A stretch of 64,000 nucleotides of DNA from Flavobacterium ovatum (lineage in GTDB: Bacteria; Bacteroidota; Bacteroidia; Flavobacteriales; Flavobacteriaceae): positions 3,003,001 through 3,067,000 of the forward strand of contig NZ_CP160035.1 of assembly GCF_040703125.1 (NCBI RefSeq), read 5' to 3'. The number at the start of each line of letters is the position of its first letter. Within the stretch, counting starts at the first letter, position 1. This document shows positions 57,245 through 64,000 of the stretch, one piece after another. The position numbers and the translations under genes are program-made. The notes under the pieces are model-generated. The model was not told the origin of the DNA. It made no database searches and saw only the letters and a program-made list of their open reading frames with translations.

Positions 57245-57323
57245 ATATCTATTAAAAAGCAGATAATCAATAATATCTACAAAAAAGCAGATAATTAAGG
57301 ATATCTATCTAAAAGCAGATATT
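57245..57323. promoter_or_regulatory. Three 23-bp direct repeats with exact 28-bp period (operator-like)
   Basis: Copies start at 57245, 57273 and 57301. Consensus ATATCTAnnnAAAAGCAGATA followed by nT; the ends ATATCT and AGATAT-like halves form an inverted repeat. They lie upstream of the SatD gene, and the nearest overlaps TATATTTA, a weak -7-like site, on the minus strand. Confidence 0.75.
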
Positions 57324-57479
57324 ACAACTCATTAATTCCAAAACCAATTTTAGAAATATTTTCACAGGACTAAAAGTAATTAATTTCTTAAAACAAATAC
57401 TGTTTTTATAAAAAAGTTAAAACTTAAAATTTTATAGTAAAAGGGGAGTCATTGCGTTTTAAATAGATTACAATTTTAA

Positions 57480-58403
57480 TCAGTACTGCTCGTACCAATT
57501 GAATTTCTCCTGTACAATCCTTTGCTTTTCTTCTTGTATGTACTTCAATAAAGCAGAAGATATTGGCGAATGTTTTTTTCCTTTCAGCCAAATCAAACTC
57601 CAATTGGTTGTAATTGGTAATCCTTTTACAGGAATAATTTGCAATTCATTGTTACGCAGTTCATTCTTGATACCAATTAAAGGCATGATAGAATAGCCTA
57701 AACCTGCAACCATAGCTTGTTTTACCGCTTCATTAGAGGTTAATTCCATTTTTTTAAACCCCGAAATGGAATTTTGAGCGATAAATTTTTCCATGATTTG
57801 TCTCGTACCAGAACCTTGTTCTCTATAAATCAATGGCAAATTTTTAAATACTTTTTTGATGTTTTTTTCCTCATTAAAAAGTTTTTCGGCACTCCCAACC
57901 AAATACAATTTGTTTTGAAGCAAATCCAATTGCTCCACATCTAGCGTAGTGGGAACAATGGAAACCAAAGCAAAATCAACTTCATTTTTTTTTAAACTTT
58001 CCATGACTTTACTTTTATTGGTCACATCCATCAAAAGTTCAATTCCGGTATGTTCCTTCATGAAATCGGCCAAGAAAAAAGGCATAATATACTTTCCTGT
58101 AGAAACGATAGATATTTTTAATTTACCCGAAAGTTGTCCTTTGTATGCCATCGTTTTATAATTGATGGCTTGGACTTGATTAATAATATTTTCAGCGGCT
58201 TCTGCAATTTCATAACCAAAATCAGTGATGTATATTTTTCTTCCTATAACTTCTGTTAGTGGAATTTCAAATTGATCTTGAAAATTTCGGAGTTGAATAG
58301 AAACTGCAGGCTGTGTCAAATGCAATTCTTCCGATGCCTTAGTAACACTTTGCGTTTGTACAATTTTTAAGAAAATCTGTAGTTGGTTGAGCGTATAATT
58401 CAT
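57480..58403 (-). CDS. LysR-type regulator, probably of the divergent bicarbonate permease
   Basis: A 307-residue regulator. The N-terminal HTH includes VTKASEELHLTQPAVSIQL. The effector domain follows from about 88 (KLKISIVSTGKYIMPFFLAD), with YREQGSGTRQIMEKFI, which resembles the CbbR/CysB-like branch that responds to metabolites. It is divergent from the small protein and SbtA-like permease genes, the usual layout for a LysR regulator and its target. Confidence 0.9.
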   Translation of the reverse strand: MNYTLNQLQIFLKIVQTQSVTKASEELHLTQPAVSIQLRNFQDQFEIPLTEVIGRKIYITDFGYEIAEAAENIINQVQAINYKTMAYKGQLSGKLKISIVSTGKYIMPFFLADFMKEHTGIELLMDVTNKSKVMESLKKNEVDFALVSIVPTTLDVEQLDLLQNKLYLVGSAEKLFNEEKNIKKVFKNLPLIYREQGSGTRQIMEKFIAQNSISGFKKMELTSNEAVKQAMVAGLGYSIMPLIGIKNELRNNELQIIPVKGLPITTNWSLIWLKGKKHSPISSALLKYIQEEKQRIVQEKFNWYEQY

Positions 58404-58432
58404 AAAATATTTTTATGCTTTTCATTACAAAT

Positions 58433-58448
58433 ATAAATAAAAATTTAT
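58433..58448. promoter_or_regulatory. Possible LysR binding palindrome
   Basis: ATAAAT, AAAA, ATTTAT is a perfect 6-bp inverted repeat in the 100-bp divergent promoter region between the LysR gene and the 93-residue gene. AT-rich palindromes arise easily by chance, so this is tentative. Confidence 0.35.
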
Positions 58449-58503
58449 GAATTAAAAGATTCAATTTTGCACCAGGAAATTTAACCCCGTAAACTCTTTA
58501 AAC

Positions 58504-58785
58504 ATGGACTCAAAACAAGAATTAAAATTAATTGATGGTACATTTTTGCCAAACGAGGCAATCGAAATTTTATTGAATTTATACAATCAAAAAATTAAAT
58601 TTCATGAATTAAAGAATTTCAGTACCCAAGAATGTACTGGAACAGCACATAGTTATTCTGTACAAAGAATTCCAGAGTTGGAAGTAGATATTGAAACTAT
58701 AAAAAAAATCATCAAAGACGCCGCGGAAAAAAATCAAAAATTGATTATCAAATCTATTCTTCATATTGACTTTGTTCAAAATTAA
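58504..58785 (+). CDS. Small conserved hypothetical protein upstream of the bicarbonate permease
   Basis: A 93-residue soluble protein (MDSKQELKLIDGTFLPNEAI ... KLIIKSILHIDF) with a strand-helix-helix-strand feel: a DGTF turn, a helix to about 35, a charged middle with Cys44, a long helix at about 68-82 and a final strand. It is not a PII/SbtB protein by any motif I can see. It starts 61 bp before the permease gene on the same strand, under the same LysR regulator, so a link to that transporter is inferred from position alone. Confidence 0.75.
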   Translation: MDSKQELKLIDGTFLPNEAIEILLNLYNQKIKFHELKNFSTQECTGTAHSYSVQRIPELEVDIETIKKIIKDAAEKNQKLIIKSILHIDFVQN

Positions 58786-58846
58786 ATTGATCAAAAATAC
58801 AGTCATTAGCTCGTCTTTTTTACTTTAAACTTTCTAAAAAAATAAA

Positions 58847-59809
58847 ATGAATTTTAATCTTCTTACTGAAAATTTAACGAATCCTGCGCTGCTTTTTTTT
58901 GTTCTCGGTATCATCGCTGCTTATTTAAAAAGTGACTTAGAAATACCTCCGAATTCATCTAAATTCATTTCATTGTACCTCTTATTTGCCATTGGTTTCA
59001 AAGGAGGTCAGGAATTATCACATGAAACATTTTCTGCAGAGATAGGTTGGTCGATCTTGTTTGGAATATTTATTTCCTTATTCATTCCGCTCTACACTTT
59101 TTTTATTTTGAGAAGAAAACTCAATGTCTTTGATTCAGGTGCTATTGCGGCAGCTTATGGCTCTGTAAGTGCGGTAACATTTGTAACAGCGGTTTCATTT
59201 CTTGAAGCACAACAATTAGAACTTCATGGACACATGGTGGCCATCATGGCGTTGATGGAATCTCCAGCCATTATAATAGGACTGGTTTTAATTACTATTT
59301 TTAATAAAAAAGAATCCAATACAGTCAAAAAAAGTTCCGTTATCAAACACTCCTTAACTAATGGTAGTGTGCTGCTGATTCTAGGAAGTTTGGTTATTGG
59401 TTTTCTAGCCGATGCAAAGCAAGCCGAAGGAATTAAACCTTTTACAAATGACCTTTTCAAAGGCTTCTTAGCTATCTTTCTTTTGGATATGGGAATTACA
59501 AGTGGTAAAAAATTGAAAGCTTTCTTTTCCTTTGGATGGTTTCCCTTTTTGTTTGCCATGTTCATACCGCTTTTCAACGGTTGTCTGTTCGCAATCCTAA
59601 GTTCCTTTATCACAGATGATATAGCTAACCGATTCATATTTGCCATCTTGGCAGCGAGTGCATCCTATATAGCGGTTCCTGCGGCAATGAAAATTACTGT
59701 TCCCAAAGCAAATCCGGGATTGTTTTTACCCATGGCTTTAGCAGTTACCTTCCCTATTAATATTACCATTGGAATGCCAATCTATTTCTTGGTCATACAA
59801 TCGTTTTAA
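58847..59809 (+). CDS. SbtA-like sodium-dependent bicarbonate permease
   Basis: A 320-residue membrane protein with about ten hydrophobic segments in two inverted halves. The first half contains LFAIGFKGGQELSHETFSA and the central GAIAAAYGSVSAVTFVTAVS. The second half contains AASASYIAVPAAMKITVPKA, the Ser/Ala-rich family motif. This is the DUF897/SbtA family, which imports HCO3- with Na+. In a non-phototroph it could supply carboxylases or, via Na+, link to the Na+-NQR gradient. The substrate is by family only. Confidence 0.87.
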   Translation: MNFNLLTENLTNPALLFFVLGIIAAYLKSDLEIPPNSSKFISLYLLFAIGFKGGQELSHETFSAEIGWSILFGIFISLFIPLYTFFILRRKLNVFDSGAIAAAYGSVSAVTFVTAVSFLEAQQLELHGHMVAIMALMESPAIIIGLVLITIFNKKESNTVKKSSVIKHSLTNGSVLLILGSLVIGFLADAKQAEGIKPFTNDLFKGFLAIFLLDMGITSGKKLKAFFSFGWFPFLFAMFIPLFNGCLFAILSSFITDDIANRFIFAILAASASYIAVPAAMKITVPKANPGLFLPMALAVTFPINITIGMPIYFLVIQSF

Positions 59810-59875
59810 ATGCAATTAGCTGTTAGTGCTCTATAAAGTCTTCGACGACCTCAAACTAACATTCCAAATACCACG

Positions 59876-59918
59876 AAAAAGGGTTTGACTTTATACCAAG
59901 TCAAACCCTTTTGTTTTT
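59876..59918 (+). terminator. Intrinsic terminator of the permease operon
   Basis: AAAAGGGTTTGACTT, a short loop, then AAGTCAAACCCTTTT followed by G and six T. The 15-bp stem is perfect. It lies about 67 bp after the permease stop. Confidence 0.93.
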
Positions 59919-59989
59919 TAATCATTCAAAAATGGAGAAACATTAAGACTTAATACTCTTAATATTTCTTTTTTTAATTAAGCAGTATG

Positions 59990-60574
59990 CTAAAAATCAA
60001 TTCCTAATGAAAATTGCCAAACTCTATTGTAGGCACTATTGTTTTCGTATAAATCTCCTAAACCTAAGTGGTAACGAACACCAATACTCACTCCTGAATC
60101 CGATTTTAAACCAGCTCCAAAATTCATACCCCAATCTAAACTTTTTGGGTCGTATTCTTGAGAACTACTAAACAATCCACTATATTCTTCTTTGTGTGTT
60201 ACGGCAAATCCAATTTGTGGACCTGCTTCTAAGAAAAAATTATCTGAAGGATACGCTTTGAACATTAAAGGCACATTGATATAATTTAATTTCTGAGTGA
60301 ATTTGCCATTACCATTATCAATCACATATCCTTGTTGTGAAAACATAACTTCTGGTTGAATCGCAAAATTGTCACTCACAAATGATTCTCCGTAAAGTCC
60401 AATATGAAAACCATGTCTTTGACTGGTTTCTCCTTCTCCATCAAATTGAACGGCGGCTAAATTATAACCTCCTTTAATTCCAACATTGGATTTGTCGTTT
60501 GTCTCTTTTTGGGCAAAAAGGGTTGAAAATGAACTAATGAATAAAGTTGCTAAGATGATATATGTTGTTTTCAT
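59990..60574 (-). CDS. Outer-membrane beta-barrel protein (porin/PorT-like)
   Basis: A 194-residue protein with a signal peptide (MKTTYIILATLFISSFSTLF, cleavage near AQK). Beta-strand pairs follow: VGIKGGYNLAAVQFDG, GFHIGLYGESFV, AIQPEVMFSQQGYVI, FFLEAGPQIGFAV and a final strand ending in Phe (VWQFSLGIDF). This is the eight-strand PorT/OmpW-like beta-barrel pattern common in Bacteroidota. The function is unknown. Confidence 0.85.
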   Translation of the reverse strand: MKTTYIILATLFISSFSTLFAQKETNDKSNVGIKGGYNLAAVQFDGEGETSQRHGFHIGLYGESFVSDNFAIQPEVMFSQQGYVIDNGNGKFTQKLNYINVPLMFKAYPSDNFFLEAGPQIGFAVTHKEEYSGLFSSSQEYDPKSLDWGMNFGAGLKSDSGVSIGVRYHLGLGDLYENNSAYNRVWQFSLGIDF

Positions 60575-60748
60575 TTTTGTTGTTTTAAGTTAAAATATCT
60601 TGTTTGTATATATAAATTAGCCGGTGTAGATTTCATCGAAGGGAAATGTTATCCTACGACAGCTTCGACAAGCTTAGCCTGAAAATTTAAACCAAACGAA
60701 ATAATAAATGATAATTTCATTAAACTGAAATCCTAGTAGTATTGCTAA

Positions 60749-61525
60749 TTATTTTCCGCCATTGGCTTTTAAATCGGCCAAACAAGCAGTGTCTAACTTA
60801 GGAACACTTCCACCTGAAATCATAGAACTAATACCTCCACCAGTTCCTGTGGACCAATACATTAGACAGCTTTCTGTGATACAGTGTTTTTCATTTGTTG
60901 TATCTTCATGGTTACTTTGTAGTGTTGTACCTAAATTTGTCAATCCTAAGATATGGCCAAATTCATGTTCAATTACCGTAGCTTCATAAGTACTTCTATT
61001 AGGTTGATTAAAACTACCTGAAAGTCTTTGAACCGTTTTTTGAAAAATCACAAACGAAGTATTGCGATAAGCAGTTCCTAGAACTACAGATTCAGTGGTG
61101 TTTTTGGAAGATTCTCCATCAGCAAAATATGCCCAAACTGCGATTTCAGAGTCTGTATTATAAAGCGTTCTGTTTTCAACTTCAATATCGATAATCTCCT
61201 GATCGGTGAAACTCGTTTTTCCTGTTGAAGCAATCACTCTTTTAACTACTCGAATTCCGTCTGGCTTATTAATTCGTTCATTCAAAAAAGCAACAAAATT
61301 GTTTATGGCAGTGGTTGACGGTTCAAATCCCTGCACATAAGCGACTTCAATAACCATGCTTTTAAAAGCATTGTTTGCCAACATATCATTTGCTGAAGTC
61401 CCAGTGTTTTTTTGATTACTGGATTTAGGAAAACCTTCAGGACTCAATTTGCTAGTATCATCTTCTTTGGAACACGATAACAATAAAAACAGAGAGCTCA
61501 AGAGTAATACAGTAGCTTTTTTCAT
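60749..61525 (-). CDS. Lipoprotein zinc metalloprotease
   Basis: A 258-residue lipoprotein (lipobox SLFLLLSCSKED, Cys about 18). The metzincin-type zinc site VIEHEFGHILGLTNLG (HExxHxxG; His about 190 and 194) lies in the C-terminal half. Cys pairs in KHCITESCLMYW may form disulfides. It is a predicted outer-membrane-anchored secreted protease. It follows the tandem-domain lipoprotein gene on the same strand across a strong hairpin, so partial readthrough from that ECF-driven promoter is possible. Confidence 0.85.
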   Translation of the reverse strand: MKKATVLLLSSLFLLLSCSKEDDTSKLSPEGFPKSSNQKNTGTSANDMLANNAFKSMVIEVAYVQGFEPSTTAINNFVAFLNERINKPDGIRVVKRVIASTGKTSFTDQEIIDIEVENRTLYNTDSEIAVWAYFADGESSKNTTESVVLGTAYRNTSFVIFQKTVQRLSGSFNQPNRSTYEATVIEHEFGHILGLTNLGTTLQSNHEDTTNEKHCITESCLMYWSTGTGGGISSMISGGSVPKLDTACLADLKANGGK

Positions 61526-61553
61526 TTTGAATTATTTTATTCTAATTTTTAAA

Positions 61554-61593
61554 TAAGGAACAACTCGCTCAGGCATGATTGAGTTGTTCCTTA
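61554..61593 (-). terminator. Hairpin between the two lipoprotein genes
   Basis: TAAGGAACAACTC and GAGTTGTTCCTTA form a perfect 13-bp stem with a 14-nt loop. It lies 13 bp after the upstream lipoprotein gene and is followed by TTTAAAAATTAGAA on the minus strand, a weak T-tract, so it may terminate only partly. Confidence 0.7.
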
Positions 61594-61606
61594 AACTCAA
61601 ATCAGA

Positions 61607-62644
61607 TTATATTTGTTTTAAAACCAAGGTTACAGCAGCATTGGTAGAACTTTGTAACGTAATTGTTGAAGAATTGAAACTAGTTACTTTCCAGTTGTTA
61701 TTCAATAAATTGAAAGTCGCGTTTCCTGAAAAAGTCATTTGAAAGAAAACATCCGTTTCTGAAGTTACTGCATACGTTCCATTCACTGTTGAAATTAGTC
61801 CGTTAGTCGCTTTAACTTTGAAATCATTCGTATAATCAATCGTATAATCTTTATAATCAGTAGCAGTATCTACTCCTAATTTAATATACGACTGCACTTT
61901 AAACGCTCCATCTACCATTATTTTTTGTAATCTAGCCACTTTTTCTTTTGCATCATCTTCTGCAGTATCTTTCGCTCTACATTCGTTTATACTTGACTGT
62001 AACTCTGCATTACTGTTTATTGATACTGTAGTATTGTCACTAAATGTAACTTTTACCGGGTAGTTCAAAGCAAACAATTCATTGTCATTAGCCTTATTCA
62101 TATACGTATATAATTCTTGTTTGGATTGAATAACGATACTTCCTGTTTGTTCAAATGTCAAATTATAAGTTAAAAGTGTCATAGGAAAATTAAAGTTGAT
62201 ACATTTAATAGCTTCTCTACCATCACTTTCAGCTTGGGAACAAACGTCTATAATTGTATTGTATTCTGATTGATTGTTTACAGTAACTTCAGTATAGTTA
62301 CTCATTTTTACTTTTAATGGAAATTGAAGCACAACAGTATCTTGGTCGTTATTAAACATTCCTAAAATAGAAATTACTTGAGCGTAATTTGCTTCAGTCA
62401 ATAATGAAACTGTAGTACCATTAACAATTGCAGTAGCTGGTAAAACAATAGAAGAACATGAAGCTCCGTCTAAAAAATCATCAAATGAACCATCATACAT
62501 TGAGGTACGTTTAATATTATTAGCTGTTGTCGAATTTGTTGAATTAGGATTTTCTCCTGTAACTACATCAACTTCGTTTTGACAAGATGTAAATCCAAAT
62601 AAGGCTACTAATGTCATTCCTGTAATAATTCTTAACTTTTTCAT
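61607..62644 (-). CDS. Lipoprotein with two tandem homologous domains
   Basis: From the ATG at 62644 the protein has 345 residues. An upstream TTG-type start would add a lead not needed, as the lipobox (LVALFGFTSC, Cys about 20) fits this ATG. Two repeats of about 85 residues are visible. Each ends in a strand-rich pattern: LQFPLKVKMSNYTEVTVNNQ, then YNTIIDVCSQ, and LNYPVKVTFSDNTTVSINSN, then LQSSINECRA, each with one Cys. A C-terminal lipocalin-like part follows (FKVKATNGLISTVNGTYAVT). The function is unknown. An ECF-type promoter lies at 62705-62732. Confidence 0.8.
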   Translation of the reverse strand: MKKLRIITGMTLVALFGFTSCQNEVDVVTGENPNSTNSTTANNIKRTSMYDGSFDDFLDGASCSSIVLPATAIVNGTTVSLLTEANYAQVISILGMFNNDQDTVVLQFPLKVKMSNYTEVTVNNQSEYNTIIDVCSQAESDGREAIKCINFNFPMTLLTYNLTFEQTGSIVIQSKQELYTYMNKANDNELFALNYPVKVTFSDNTTVSINSNAELQSSINECRAKDTAEDDAKEKVARLQKIMVDGAFKVQSYIKLGVDTATDYKDYTIDYTNDFKVKATNGLISTVNGTYAVTSETDVFFQMTFSGNATFNLLNNNWKVTSFNSSTITLQSSTNAAVTLVLKQI

Positions 62645-62704
62645 AATTTTCAAATTTAATGTTTTTATATTTATTGAGTGGTATTTCAAACCGTTTCTAT
62701 CAGT

Positions 62705-62732
62705 AAGACAACCATTGTTTATTTTACCCTAC
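62705..62732 (-). promoter_or_regulatory. ECF sigma-type promoter of the tandem-domain lipoprotein gene
   Basis: On the minus strand GTAGGG, 15 nt, then TTGTCTT, 60 nt before the ATG. It has the same sequence blocks and exactly the same 28-nt span as 62998-63025 and 63718-63745. Confidence 0.78.
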
Positions 62733-62733
62733 C

Positions 62734-62937
62734 CTAGTATTTAAAAAAAAAAATATATATTGTGTTAATTAATATATACGTCATTATTAAAGCAATAAAA
62801 TGTTTAACGTTTATAGAAGTTGTATAATCCTCCGAAGTATTATTATCTCCTTGCGCTTCATTTATATTTGTTTGAGATAATGTAAAACCAAATACATTTA
62901 CTAATGTTTGTCCTGTGATTGTTTTTAACTTTTTCAT
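62734..62937 (-). pseudogene. Decayed 5' duplicate of the tandem-domain lipoprotein gene
   Basis: The 67-residue frame MKKLKTITGQTLVNVFGFTL matches the neighbour's MKKLRIITGMTLVALFGFTS over the signal peptide, but the lipobox Cys is lost (GFTLSQTN against GFTSCQNE). The frame then drifts into an unrelated hydrophobic tail. The upstream ECF promoter is also duplicated (62998-63025). This is a remnant of a duplication, not a working lipoprotein gene, though its promoter may still fire. Confidence 0.72.
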
Positions 62938-62997
62938 ACTATTTAAGTTCGGAGTTGTTATTAATATGGTTTTATTCTTTAACCGCTTTCTAATAAC

Positions 62998-63025
62998 AAG
63001 ACAACCAATGCTTACTTTTCCCTAC
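62998..63025 (-). promoter_or_regulatory. ECF sigma-type promoter, duplicate copy
   Basis: On the minus strand GTAGGG, 15 nt, then TTGTCTT. It lies 61 nt before the ATG of the decayed copy, matching the spacing at the intact lipoprotein gene. Confidence 0.75.
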
Positions 63026-63187
63026 TCAATTTCATAAATAAAAAAAAATAATTAATCATTAAACACTTAATAACCAGATTATTATTATTATTTGGAAATT
63101 GTTCTAAAAGTAAAATCATTTGCTATAGCTAATTCTATTTAAAAAAAAAAGTAATTTTACCAATACCAAAAAACAAAAAGCCCCATA

Positions 63188-63703
63188 ATGACCGAAGAAA
63201 AAAATAATCTCTGTGAAGAACTTCACTTTAATGATTTTTATCTCAAAAATGTTCAATCAGCCACGAACTTCGCTTATTATAAATGTGGAGATCGGGATTC
63301 GGCATTGGATTTAGTTCAAGATGCCTTTACTAAAATCTGGGAAAATTGCTCTCAAATTGATTTTACCAAAGTCAAGACCTATTTATTGACAACCGTAAAC
63401 AATCTTTTCCTAAATACGATCAAACACAAAAAGGTCGTTTTTCAATATCAAAAGGAAGTTCCTAATTTGGATACTAATAATCAAAGTCCGGAATATCTAT
63501 TAGAAGAAGAAGAATTTAAAGTCAAACTTCAAAACGCCATTAGTTCCTTAACAGAAGCGCAACGGGAAGTATTCTTAATGAATAGGATTGAAGGAAAAAA
63601 ATACCGTGAGATTGCAGAACTATTAGCTATTTCACAAAAAGCAGTGGAAAAGAGAATGTCTGGCGCTTTGAAAATCCTAAAGTCGCAAATCGAAAACATA
63701 TAA
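63188..63703 (+). CDS. ECF RNA polymerase sigma factor
   Basis: A 171-residue sigma-70 family protein with only regions 2 and 4. Region 2 is at about 20-85 (YYKCGDRDSALDLVQDAFTK, then IWENCSQIDFTKVKTYLLTT). Region 4 is at about 115-170 (AISSLTEAQREVFLMNRIEG, then KKYREIAELLAISQKAVEKR as HTH). It is followed after 63 bp by a FecR-type gene, the usual partner in Bacteroidota. Its own upstream region lacks the GTAGGG/TTGTC motif found at three nearby promoters, so it is probably made from a housekeeping promoter. Confidence 0.94.
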   Translation: MTEEKNNLCEELHFNDFYLKNVQSATNFAYYKCGDRDSALDLVQDAFTKIWENCSQIDFTKVKTYLLTTVNNLFLNTIKHKKVVFQYQKEVPNLDTNNQSPEYLLEEEEFKVKLQNAISSLTEAQREVFLMNRIEGKKYREIAELLAISQKAVEKRMSGALKILKSQIENI

Positions 63704-63717
63704 ATTTAGTTTCAAAA

Positions 63718-63745
63718 GTAGGGTAATTCGAAAATGAGTTGTCCT
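63718..63745 (+). promoter_or_regulatory. ECF sigma-type promoter of the fecR-type gene
   Basis: GTAGGG, 15 nt, then TTGTCCT, on the plus strand between the sigma gene and the fecR-type gene, 21 nt before the ATG. The geometry is identical to the two sites on the other strand. Confidence 0.75.
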
Positions 63746-63766
63746 AATAGTATAGCACTGGAAATT

Positions 63767-64000
63767 ATGGAAAATGAGAAACAAATATTAAAATGGTTAA
63801 ATGGTGAACTTTCGAGTCAAGAAATCGAGGATTTGAAACAATCCCCAGATTTTAAGACTTACGAAAAAATGGCCCATTATACGGTACATCTACAAACCCC
63901 AACACTAGATGCTCAAGAAGCTTTGTCTGCATTTCAAAAACGTAAAAAAAATAAGAATACTGGTAAATTGGTTTCTTTCAATAGAACAATTTGGTACCAA
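63767..64000 (+). CDS. FecR-type anti-sigma factor, N-terminal part (cut by window edge)
   Basis: The ATG at 63767 opens 78 codons to the right edge without a stop. MENEKQILKWLNGELSSQEI and the following helices match the cytoplasmic sigma-binding part of FecR proteins of Bacteroidota. A basic stretch (FQKRKKNKNTGKL) then precedes the expected membrane helix, which lies outside the window. It would hold the ECF sigma factor until an envelope signal releases it. Confidence 0.8.
   Translation, partial: MENEKQILKWLNGELSSQEIEDLKQSPDFKTYEKMAHYTVHLQTPTLDAQEALSAFQKRKKNKNTGKLVSFNRTIWYQ

Noticed and set aside
57245..57323. Mini-CRISPR
   Set aside because: The 23-bp repeats are separated by only 5 bp, too short for spacers, and they lie in a promoter region; an operator is more likely.

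Overview
The window looks like a chromosomal segment of a low-GC member of the Bacteroidota, most probably Flavobacterium or a close relative. The reasons are the fused lpxC-fabZ gene, repeated -7 boxes of the TAnnTTTG type before start codons, an ECF sigma factor followed by a FecR-type anti-sigma gene, a Na+-NQR operon, and many Flavobacterium-like gene families. I found no tRNA, rRNA, prophage or CRISPR array.

Layout. 1-9.7 kb: recG (cut by the window edge), a frameshifted acetate-transporter remnant, a DUF1697 protein, alanine dehydrogenase, a PP-loop ATPase, an M1 aminopeptidase, and TSUP and MFS transporters. 9.7-19.8 kb: a beta-barrel protein, an MscS channel, an APC permease, a HAD phosphatase, a cNMP/CBS/DUF294 sensor paired with a DnaQ-like protein that has lost catalytic residues, and a YeiH-type exporter with a LysR regulator. 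19.8-31 kb, all on the minus strand: an envelope and metabolism cluster (HD hydrolase, lpxD, lpxC-fabZ, lpxA, efp, a second lpxD-like gene, an NTF2-like gene, sucD, a hypothetical, fabG, a vWA membrane protein). 31-37.4 kb: an RND efflux operon led by its own regulator, with a perfect 18-bp palindrome at its promoter.

37.4-45.6 kb is the accessory heart of the window. It holds a thioredoxin-fold protein, a REP-associated tyrosine transposase (RAYT), a 3.8-kb tandem array of about 15 units of roughly 259 bp (each with two oppositely oriented REP hairpins and a third stem-loop), and an ApeA-like HEPN protein (an anti-phage family). All three genes and the array run in the minus direction. The whole block is bracketed by two inverted 107-bp elements whose flanks are alike but whose inner stems differ in sequence while staying self-complementary.

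45.8-54.2 kb: nqrABCDEF, apbE and the convergent nqrM, so the Na+-NQR enzyme and two of its maturation factors lie together. nqrA is split from nqrB by 1.17 kb of repeats, including a 107-bp tandem repeat. 54-60 kb: a CBS protein, a degenerate M23-like protein, a DUF3307/SatD pair with three exactly phased 23-bp repeats upstream, and a LysR gene divergent from a small protein and an SbtA-like bicarbonate permease. 60-64 kb: a beta-barrel protein and an ECF sigma regulon. Three sites with the same 28-bp geometry precede the fecR-type gene, a lipoprotein gene and a decayed copy of that lipoprotein gene.

Three dispersed repeat types (a branched element found 3' of three minus-strand genes, the 107-bp inverted element, and REP-like CACCCTGAGC motifs) fill most of the longer gene-free stretches.
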